Positions 17,636 through 24,009 of a DNA stretch of 32,491 nt are shown here, one piece after another. The DNA comes from Dehalococcoidia bacterium. GTDB lineage: Bacteria > Chloroflexota > Dehalococcoidia > UBA2247 > RBG-13-53-26. The stretch is taken from assembly GCA_016932645.1 (NCBI GenBank), contig JAFGCL010000028.1, forward strand, positions 1-32,491. The letters are read 5' to 3'. Under the pieces are notes generated by a model that saw nothing but the letters and a program-made list of their open reading frames with translations, was not told the origin of the DNA and did no database searches. Each line of letters opens with the position of its first letter. Position 1 is the first letter of the stretch. A program made the translations under genes and the position numbers.

Positions 17636-17669
17636 TGTCGATGCCTATCTATTGCGAAATATAATACCA

Positions 17670-18941
17670 CTATCGCCGATCGTCCATGAGTTCGAAGAAT
17701 CGCTCCAGCTTCTCTCGTATCTCCTCCTCGGAAATCACCGTTGGATCGACCACGTCACAGTCAATGGTCAGCACCGGAACGTCCACGTCAGACAATGCAT
17801 CTTTAAAAAGCTTGATGACGGCGCACGTATGGCGGCAGCCAACGTCGGCATAGTATATGGCTCCATCCACTTTGTATCGCTTGGCGCTCTCGACTATCTC
17901 GCCGACAGCCTTCTTGCTCATCGGCCCGAACATGTGAGCCTCTGGCAGCATGTAGGACTTCCGGGCCACGCTTTCCAGCGGCTTGTCAGGGTCCAGACGG
18001 CCTTCGCCCCAGTTGCAGAAGAAGGGCTCGGTGGTGCTCACAGCGCCGTATTCCCGTAACAGCTTCTCCAGGAAGCCGATGAGATACATCGGCGGCATGA
18101 AAAGTGTCATCAGCCGATAGCGCTCCTTTGGCACTGCGCCTATGTGCTCGGCCACTGCGGCGGCCAGCTCATCGCGCAGCGTCCGCAGATACTCGGTAGC
18201 CTCGGGGCGGCCGGGGAAGAGATAGTCCACAGTCACCAACTCCAGGAACCCCTGCGGACTGAAGGGAGAGGGCACGGCCTCCCGCAACCGGTTGATCTCC
18301 CGGAAGAGCTCGATCTGCTCATCCATTTGGTGGACCGTTTCCGAGAGCTTGCCCCAATCCATCTTCAGCCCGGATTGCGCCTCGAGGAAAGCGACCATGT
18401 CCCGTAGCTCTTCGACGAAGTACTTCATTTCCTCTTCGGACCGCTGGAAGGGTCGGTCTAGGAGGAATCCGGGGCTGCCGGTGATCTTCATCAGCAACTC
18501 GCCGCACTTGGCGGTGTTGTCGCAGACCATGTTTGACCAGAGGACCGCGTTGGGGTGGGGCAGGGCTCCGATGCTCAGGGCGCCCGCCAGGCCGCGGTGG
18601 GGGGAGCATATCTCTGAGCCCAGGCCCTGTTCGGCGCCTGCCGCCAGCAGGTCGGCGTACTGGCCCAGGAAGAGGGCCGTCATCCAGGAGGTGGTCTCGG
18701 GGTGGAGGGGAACGATGTCCATGGCATAGAAGATCTCGCTGGGAAAGAAGACCGTATGGGCGGCGATGAACTTACCGTTCTGCCGGGCGGTGGCCAGTTG
18801 CGTGCAGTAGTCGATGAGCATCTGATAGTAGAGGACTTCGCTCTTCCGGGCGTCGGGACTTGCTCTGTTCATGCGCAGCATCAGGCGGCAGGCACGCAGG
18901 ATGGCGTCGATTCTGTCCGGAGCCTTCGCGGTGATGGTCAT
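17670..18941 (-). CDS. HgdB/BcrB-family [4Fe-4S] subunit, 423 aa
   Basis: This is a catalytic-type subunit of the 2-hydroxyacyl-CoA dehydratase/benzoyl-CoA reductase family. HTVFFPSEIFYAMDIVPLHPE near residue 70 is the family's N-terminal domain signature. Candidate cluster cysteines are in LGSEICSPHRG, CDNTAKCGEL and ADVGCRHTCAVIK. The length of 423 aa is close to BcrB (about 435). The open frame extends to 19445, but the ATG at 18941-18939 overlaps the upstream stop (ATGA) and gives the family N-terminus; the rest is a shadow of the upstream gene. Whether it binds benzoyl-CoA, another aromatic acyl-CoA or a 2-hydroxyacyl-CoA cannot be read from the sequence. Confidence 0.87.
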   Translation of the reverse strand: MTITAKAPDRIDAILRACRLMLRMNRASPDARKSEVLYYQMLIDYCTQLATARQNGKFIAAHTVFFPSEIFYAMDIVPLHPETTSWMTALFLGQYADLLAAGAEQGLGSEICSPHRGLAGALSIGALPHPNAVLWSNMVCDNTAKCGELLMKITGSPGFLLDRPFQRSEEEMKYFVEELRDMVAFLEAQSGLKMDWGKLSETVHQMDEQIELFREINRLREAVPSPFSPQGFLELVTVDYLFPGRPEATEYLRTLRDELAAAVAEHIGAVPKERYRLMTLFMPPMYLIGFLEKLLREYGAVSTTEPFFCNWGEGRLDPDKPLESVARKSYMLPEAHMFGPMSKKAVGEIVESAKRYKVDGAIYYADVGCRHTCAVIKLFKDALSDVDVPVLTIDCDVVDPTVISEEEIREKLERFFELMDDRR

Positions 18942-20104
18942 TTGCGCCTCGCCTCCAGCATCTCGAGGAATGCCTGCACCCTGGTCAGAATCTGTCCGGA
19001 GCCCGAAGTCCCGTATTCCACATCCAGCGACAGCATCGGTGTCCCGTTCCGGCTCAGCAGGTCGCTGAGCAAGGGCAGATCGTTGGAGTACGGTGAACAG
19101 TATCTGATGGTCTGGCTGATGACGCCTTCGACCCGGAACTCCCGAATCAGTTGCAGCATGCGCTGGAACCGCTCGTCGGACGGATACATGCGCGCGCAGG
19201 GGAAGTTGTTCAGGTACCGGCGGGCGATGGCCTTCAAAGGCTCCTGATGGTCGTCCACGGCCACCGGGTCGGCCCAGTACCGGGTGCCGGTGCAGAGCTC
19301 GTCGGTGACCACCAACCCGCCAATGCGCTCGATGGACTGGATGAACTCGGCGTTGTTCAGGGCGCTGCCGGCGATCATTATTCGGGCTTTGCCCTTGTGT
19401 CTTAGCTTGGAGCGTTCTAGGTCCCGGAGCAGCCCTCTCAAACAATCGTTGAAGGACTCCTTCGGCATGCGGGAACTGGCGTTCAGTACCTCCATCGTCT
19501 GGCTGCCGTTGATCGGAGGCTCATCCAGCTTCCTCAGATCGTTGAGCGCGCGGAGGAGCGACCGGGACTCATTGTGGAGGGCAATCGATTTCATCAGGGC
19601 GTCGTTGGTGATTTCTACCCCCAGATGAGCTTCCAGCCCCGTCTTCAGTTCGAGCACCTGGGTAAAGTAGAGATCATGGGCCCGTTCAGAGTATTTGCGA
19701 GGCACTGTCATCACATGACTGAAGGGCATCGGCACGTAGTTGCGCCACAGGTCGAAAAGGCGCCGGGCCGCGTCGCAGGTGGAGCCAGCCACGAAGCCGT
19801 CAAGGTACTCGTACTCTCCCCTCAGCCCAAGCTGCAGGCAGCTCCGGGCGAAGGAGCAGTTGTTGACGTAGAAGTAGGCCGTGCCGTCCTGCAGGTCGGT
19901 TTCTCTCGCGTATCCCGATATCCTCACCGGCAAAGCGCCGGCGGCATGCAGCAGTTCCTCCGGCACATAGGTGCATACCCATCCCATCACACTCTGGCCC
20001 TGCTTCTTGGCAGAGAGTATCTCAGGGGATTTGGGGAAGGTACTGTTGGCTTCTCTGAAGCGTTCCATCACGCTGGGAGGAGCCTTAATCTTGTCAACGC
20101 TCAC
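18938..20104 (-). CDS. HgdB/BcrC-family [4Fe-4S] subunit, 388 aa
   Basis: This is the second, diverged HgdB-family subunit and first gene of the reductase-like operon. It has GWVCTYVPEELLHAAGALPVR (about 41-61), the family's substrate-domain signature. Cysteines that could ligate the cluster are in NNCSFARSCL, GSTCDAARR and IRYCSPYSNDLP. TDELCTGTRYW follows the second Rossmann-like half. The length of 388 aa is near BcrC (about 384). The start is GTG 20104 preceded by GGGGGAGAA. Together with the next three genes it matches the bcrC-bcrB-ATPase-ATPase composition of class I benzoyl-CoA reductases, though a dehydratase or another reductase is possible. Confidence 0.86.
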   Translation of the reverse strand: MSVDKIKAPPSVMERFREANSTFPKSPEILSAKKQGQSVMGWVCTYVPEELLHAAGALPVRISGYARETDLQDGTAYFYVNNCSFARSCLQLGLRGEYEYLDGFVAGSTCDAARRLFDLWRNYVPMPFSHVMTVPRKYSERAHDLYFTQVLELKTGLEAHLGVEITNDALMKSIALHNESRSLLRALNDLRKLDEPPINGSQTMEVLNASSRMPKESFNDCLRGLLRDLERSKLRHKGKARIMIAGSALNNAEFIQSIERIGGLVVTDELCTGTRYWADPVAVDDHQEPLKAIARRYLNNFPCARMYPSDERFQRMLQLIREFRVEGVISQTIRYCSPYSNDLPLLSDLLSRNGTPMLSLDVEYGTSGSGQILTRVQAFLEMLEARRK

Positions 20105-20146
20105 CGTTCTCCCCCAACCGGCATTTGGTACATCGTATTACGAGGT

Positions 20147-20175
20147 ATGGTAGGCCACACGCGTGGCGCTGTCAA
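20147..20175 (-). promoter_or_regulatory. promoter of the reductase-like operon with inverted repeat in the spacer
   Basis: On the - strand a perfect TTGACA (20175-20170) is followed after 17 nt by TACCAT (20152-20147), about 43 nt before the operon's GTG. The spacer contains GCCAC/GTGGC (20154-20158/20163-20167) centred on the palindrome CACGCGTG, placed where a repressor could block polymerase. The operator idea is inference. Confidence 0.55.
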
Positions 20176-20229
20176 GATCGAGTGGGATTCCTCAATAAGA
20201 AGCGCAGAAGATGATTGCCACGGTCAAGG

Positions 20230-21579
20230 CTAGTAGTGGTAGACCCTGACTTCTTCCAGAACCGGCGTCATTGTGATATCCAGCGTAGTCAAAGTAGCCC
20301 GCCACTGCATGTACCGACCCGAAGGCAGGCCCGATGTGACCGGAGACGTCCCACCCACCGGTATCCAGGTTAGCGTCGCATTGTCCGCAGTGAACAGAGT
20401 GTCGCTGGCCCGGACTTCAAAGGGGATGTCGGTACTGGCCGGGATTGTCTCGTCCCAGAACAGAGCATCCCATCTCGCTCCAGCCGCACCTGTATCTCTC
20501 ACTTGAGAAGCCACAGTACCTGAGTTGACATATGTAGTTGTGTCAACAAAGGCCAGCGCGCCTCCGCCTGTCACGTTGGCTAGGGTATTGGCCACGTGTA
20601 TCCAGGAATCGCCGAGAGCGTCATATCTCCAGAAGTCAGTCGTCCCATTTCCCCTGAACGCGTAGATATAGCCTGAACCGGCGTACGCCAGTGCTCCTCC
20701 AGCACCAACTCTGGCGGGGGCATTGGCCATTGCTGCCCACGTGTTGTTGCCAATGTCATACTGCCAGAAGGCGATCTGATTGTTGCCCCTCAAGGCATAT
20801 ATGTAACCGGAGGCGTCAAAGGCCAGCGCCCCCCCTGCGCGTACCCTGGCCGGGGCATTGGCCATCGCCGTCCATGAGTTGCTGACAGTGTTGTACCTCC
20901 AGAAATTCGTTCGGTTATTTCCCCGAAACGCATAGATGTAACCGGCGCCATCGAAGGCCAAGGCACCGCCATCTGCCACATTGGCCGGCGTGTTGGCCCT
21001 GGTTCCCCAAGAGTTGTTGGCGATATCATACCTCCAGAAGGCATTGGTGCCGTTGCCCCGCATCGCGTAGACGTATCCGGAGCTATCGTAGGCCAGCGCC
21101 CCTCCTGCGCCGACATTGGCCGGCGCATTGGCCAGTGTTGCCCAGATATCGCTGACAGTGTCATATCTCCAGAAGGTCCTTCTGTTGTTGCCCCGGAGGG
21201 CATAAACGTAACGGACACCGTCATAGGCCAGGGCGCCGCCCATGCCAACCACATTCGGCGTACCTGTCATGGATGTCCAGGAATCGCCGGGAACGCCGTA
21301 CACCCAGAAGTTGGCACTCCCACCCCGCAAGGCATAGACATGACTGTCCCTGGCCAGCACCACATTGTCGGTGCTGCTCCTGGTATCAGTCTGACTCGCG
21401 ATCCCGGCCTCAAAGTCCGCACGAGTGGTCTGTACCCATTGAGTGGAGGTCCACGCCTGGAAGCTGTTGGCCAAGGAGGATTCAGAGTCCGTGAAGCTGC
21501 CAGCCACCTCCCCGATGCCGCCGGCAAAGAGGGCCAAGCCAAGGGTGAACACCACTACGAGCCACCGCATGCCCCGCAT
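20230..21579 (-). CDS. secreted Kelch-like beta-propeller protein with TasA-type N-terminus
   Basis: This 449-aa protein has a hydrophobic signal segment (residues 5-27), then GSFTDSESSLANSFQAWT. That resembles the region after the signal peptide in TasA/camelysin proteins cleaved by SipW. Residues 87-350 hold six units of about 45 aa with consensus N-x-x-x-x-FWRYD, SW, ANAPA-x-V, GGALA-[YF]-D-x-x-GYIYALRG, most likely a six-bladed propeller closed by the N-terminal strand near residue 72. A C-terminal beta-sandwich-like region (350-449) ends in ITMTPVLEEVRVYHY. I chose ATG 21579 because GGGGAG lies 5 nt upstream; the frame is open to 21612, inside the signal peptidase gene. Its role is unknown, perhaps cell-surface binding. 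Confidence 0.8.
   Translation of the reverse strand: MRGMRWLVVVFTLGLALFAGGIGEVAGSFTDSESSLANSFQAWTSTQWVQTTRADFEAGIASQTDTRSSTDNVVLARDSHVYALRGGSANFWVYGVPGDSWTSMTGTPNVVGMGGALAYDGVRYVYALRGNNRRTFWRYDTVSDIWATLANAPANVGAGGALAYDSSGYVYAMRGNGTNAFWRYDIANNSWGTRANTPANVADGGALAFDGAGYIYAFRGNNRTNFWRYNTVSNSWTAMANAPARVRAGGALAFDASGYIYALRGNNQIAFWQYDIGNNTWAAMANAPARVGAGGALAYAGSGYIYAFRGNGTTDFWRYDALGDSWIHVANTLANVTGGGALAFVDTTTYVNSGTVASQVRDTGAAGARWDALFWDETIPASTDIPFEVRASDTLFTADNATLTWIPVGGTSPVTSGLPSGRYMQWRATLTTLDITMTPVLEEVRVYHY
20650..21189 (-). repeat. four exact-length 135-bp tandem repeats coding propeller blades
   Basis: Four consecutive 45-codon units fill this interval (protein residues 131-310), each of the form N-x-x-x-x-FW-x-YD to Y-[IV]-YA-x-RG. 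Flanking diverged units (residues 87-130 and 311-350) make six in all. Units keep the same length with no indels, suggesting recent duplication or strong structural constraint. Confidence 0.8.
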
Positions 21580-21589
21580 TCCCGCTCCC

Positions 21590-22828
21590 CTACTCTCGTT
21601 TTGCCCCGGCATCGGCCTGGGCGGGCTCCTTCCAGTGCACCTCCAGCATGGTGCTTATTTCAGCCACGATAAGCGCAATGCCGATGAGGCCCAGGAGTAT
21701 GAAGCCTATCGGCGTCTTCAGGTATTCGACGACATAACCGACATGAGGGACTTTGAAGCAGACCCTGCCAACCACATTCTCAGCCACTACCAGGTAGGGG
21801 TCGACATCCTCATTGGCATCACCCTTGGTTCTGAAGCGGTACGATTCGCCCACTTCCACGGCTGTGACCCGGTGGCTCATCAGTTTGCCGTTGGTCGTAG
21901 AGCGGAAGGTGATGATGTCGCCCACCTTGATATCCTCCGGTTTGACAGGCTTGGTGACCTGGACACATCCTACGGGCAGTGCCGGCTCCATGCTGCCGGA
22001 CAGCACGGTGTCCGCGCGCCAGCCGAAGTGGGGGGCCAGCATTGCCAGCACCACCATGGTCATGAGCACGACCACCAGGGCGATCCCGACATACTCCGCC
22101 ACCTTCGCCGCCTTCACCACCCATTTGGGCATCCTTGTCTGCCATCCGTCTTGGCGCGTACCGTTTGAAGGCGACTTCGCGCCAGGTTGAGTTGGATCGG
22201 CCTCCCCTGCTTTCGGCTGGAGAGTCTGGACAGCCGGCAGTTCGGCTTCGAGAGATATTGCGGCTCCGCTGACCCGGGAGGCCTGAGGCTCATCCTCAAT
22301 AGGACTGTGCTGCGGCCGCGTCTCGTTGTACTGGCCCTTCCAGTTTCCCAGCAGCGTTCTCGCCTCCGGCAAGGTCGCGAAGGTTGGGCTGGCGAGGACT
22401 TCATCCCTCAGCCTGGTCCCCAATAGCCACGCACCGTCCTCTTCCCAGCCGCCATCCGGTTCGGCCACTGCGGTTTCCACTGAGAGATGGCTCAGCCATT
22501 CGGCAACCGCCTCTGAAACCGATTCTGATCCACTGCCCAGGACGATGTACTTCGGGATTTCCCTGAGGACCAGCAAGTCGAACAGTCGGTCAACGATGTT
22601 TTCCAGTGATATCTGACGATCGGCCGATATTGACAGACATTCCAGCGTGTACCCGTCGAGTATGGCCAGGACTTCGAAAGGCTCGCCATCGGGTGTCTGC
22701 GCCTCCACGAACGCGCAGTTCCAGACGTGGTCCTTGTATCGTGGATGGAGCCTTCTCTGAGAGCTGAGGCGCGACCGCCGACGTCCCAATCCGGGGCGTC
22801 TGTTTCGCACCTTGGTAGTCTCAGCCAT
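21590..22828 (-). CDS. SipW-like signal peptidase I fused to a degenerate IS3-type integrase domain
   Basis: Residues 1-30 are basic (RRPGLGRRRSRLSSQRR). Residues 33-175 align block by block with the integrase core of IS3-family transposases: DHVWNCAFVEAQTPDG, LAILDGYTLECLSI, REIPKYIVLGSGSES, RLRDEVLASPTFATL, and YNETRPQHS. The DDE acids are replaced by Ala39, Gly98 and Trp134, so it cannot be an active transposase. A Pro/Gln-rich linker (176-232) leads to a membrane helix (243-265) and the archaeal/SipW-type peptidase: Ser279 in SGSMEP, His319 in MSHRV, Asp in TKGDANEDVD, and a C-terminal membrane helix. The ATG has GGGAG 7 nt upstream, so the full fusion is probably translated. Neighbours on both sides encode likely SipW substrates. 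Confidence 0.85.
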   Translation of the reverse strand: MAETTKVRNRRPGLGRRRSRLSSQRRLHPRYKDHVWNCAFVEAQTPDGEPFEVLAILDGYTLECLSISADRQISLENIVDRLFDLLVLREIPKYIVLGSGSESVSEAVAEWLSHLSVETAVAEPDGGWEEDGAWLLGTRLRDEVLASPTFATLPEARTLLGNWKGQYNETRPQHSPIEDEPQASRVSGAAISLEAELPAVQTLQPKAGEADPTQPGAKSPSNGTRQDGWQTRMPKWVVKAAKVAEYVGIALVVVLMTMVVLAMLAPHFGWRADTVLSGSMEPALPVGCVQVTKPVKPEDIKVGDIITFRSTTNGKLMSHRVTAVEVGESYRFRTKGDANEDVDPYLVVAENVVGRVCFKVPHVGYVVEYLKTPIGFILLGLIGIALIVAEISTMLEVHWKEPAQADAGAKRE

Positions 22829-23002
22829 CAGGATGCTCCCAGACCTGGTTCACTGACTGGTGTCTCCGTCAGCTTTCTCACTTCTCTTGGATATGGCCAG
22901 AAGACCGGGAGCCTGCCGCCGCCGGCCGACCGCGTGCTCTGGTCCTCGCGATTTCCCGTTCATATGTTCCCTTCTTCCTGTTCAAGGTCCTATACATCAC
23001 CT

Positions 23003-23113
23003 GAGCCGACCCCAAGGGGCCGGCTCTCAACCGTCGGGTTGCAGTCCCACAACCCCTCGGGCTACGACGCATTTCTACGGTTGCTGTCTGGGGCGGCACC
23101 AAGCCGCCCCAGA
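23003..23113 (-). promoter_or_regulatory. three successive RNA hairpins between the TasA-like and SipW-fusion genes
   Basis: Directly after the TasA-like stop is an 11-bp stem, TCTGGGGCGGC with GCCGCCCCAGA (+ strand 23087-23097/23103-23113, 5-nt loop). Then come GGGTTG/CAACCC extended by CCG/CGG (23031-23060) and GAGCCG/CGGCTC with inner CCC/GGG (23003-23026). None is followed by a T-tract on the - strand. They could dampen transcription or stabilise the upstream mRNA so that more substrate than peptidase is made. The rest of the 22829-23124 gap shows nothing else. Confidence 0.5.
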
Positions 23114-23124
23114 TGCATAATGGA

Positions 23125-23751
23125 CTAGGCCTGAGTCAAGTTGAACGTGATGTCAATGCTCGCGGTGTCGCTCTGGATGACGTTGCCAACCGTAGAGTCT
23201 ATCTCCCAATAGAGCTCATAGGTGGTATCCAAACCAGCATCCAGCGCCACATTCTGGGCCTCCAGGAATGCTGCCAGTCCGGAGAACGGTATCAGACCGG
23301 TGAGGTCAGTCCCGTCCTGGATCAACCTGCAATACATGTACTCGTCAAGGTCGCCGTTGCCACCGTTGTTGTTGCCAGCCGCCTTTCCTTCCGGCTCGTT
23401 GGTGGTGTTCTCGTCGAAGTCCACTGTAACGTTATCGAAGGTCAAGTCGCCGTTTACAGTCCCATCATTGGTCAATATCCAGACAATGGTCCCATTGTCA
23501 CCAGGGGCAACGTTAGTGAAGACAACGTGACCGACTATCCCGTTGACATTGTCAGAGGGGGTCACGACGAAGTTTGCCCCCGTTGGGCTTGTACCCTCAA
23601 CCCACGTCAGCAGGTCCAGCGTCCCAGCGGTGAAGACGCTTGGATCGCCGGACTCGGTGTCGTCGAATGTTCCGTACAGGCCGCCAATCAGCAGCGCCAG
23701 CATGAGCACCATGACCGCGATCAGGGCAGACAGTCTAATCTTCCTCTTCAT
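23125..23751 (-). CDS. TasA/camelysin-like secreted protein
   Basis: This 208-aa protein has a basic start (MKRKIR), a hydrophobic segment (7-28), then YGTFDDTESGDPSVFTAGTLDLLTW. That is the typical post-cleavage sequence of SipW-processed TasA/CalY proteins (F-x-D-T-E-x-x-x-x-x-F-x-A-GTLDL). The body is Asp/Asn/Thr-rich with predicted beta strands, and an acidic N/G loop (NNNGGNGDLDEY) could bind calcium. In Bacillus, TasA forms biofilm fibres; fibre formation here is only a possibility. AAAGGAGG (23769-23762) lies 10 nt before the ATG chosen; the frame is open 9 codons further. It is first of a three-gene run with the signal peptidase fusion and propeller protein. Confidence 0.85.
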   Translation of the reverse strand: MKRKIRLSALIAVMVLMLALLIGGLYGTFDDTESGDPSVFTAGTLDLLTWVEGTSPTGANFVVTPSDNVNGIVGHVVFTNVAPGDNGTIVWILTNDGTVNGDLTFDNVTVDFDENTTNEPEGKAAGNNNGGNGDLDEYMYCRLIQDGTDLTGLIPFSGLAAFLEAQNVALDAGLDTTYELYWEIDSTVGNVIQSDTASIDITFNLTQA

Positions 23752-23787
23752 ACTCTTCTCACCTCCTTTCCGATTCAACTGTTGACT

Positions 23788-23815
23788 ATTCTAGAGGGCC
23801 ACCCTCACAGGTCCA
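23788..23815 (-). promoter_or_regulatory. candidate promoter of the TasA-like gene
   Basis: On the - strand TGGACC (23815-23810) and TAGAAT (23793-23788) are 16 nt apart, about 37 nt before the ATG. The spacer is mostly an inverted repeat, GAGGG/CCCTC (23794-23798/23802-23806), again in an operator-like position. The -35 match is only 4 of 6. The rest of the 23752-24009 gap shows no gene. Confidence 0.4.
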
Positions 23816-24009
23816 TCACATTCGGCCTTGCAGGAGACACAGTATTCCATCAGATGCGGCGTTCGAGTGTCGGGCTGGTTCACATGTGGGTCGGCATTTG
23901 TGATCACCAGTGGTTCAGCCGCTTGGATAGTGCCCGCTCGGCACCAGGGTGGCATTCAGGTGGTCTCGTCGTAGCATGGACTCCGGGGGATAGAGGAGTT
24001 CCCCCTGGG

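Noticed and set aside
18942-19445. Long N-terminal extension of the 423-aa HgdB-family subunit
   Set aside because: It overlaps the upstream 388-aa subunit in another frame, and the translation is low-complexity and unrelated to the family; the ATGA overlap start at 18941 is normal.
21590-22828. Active IS3 insertion sequence
   Set aside because: There is no orfA, no terminal inverted repeats are seen, the DDE acids are missing and the frame continues into a signal peptidase.
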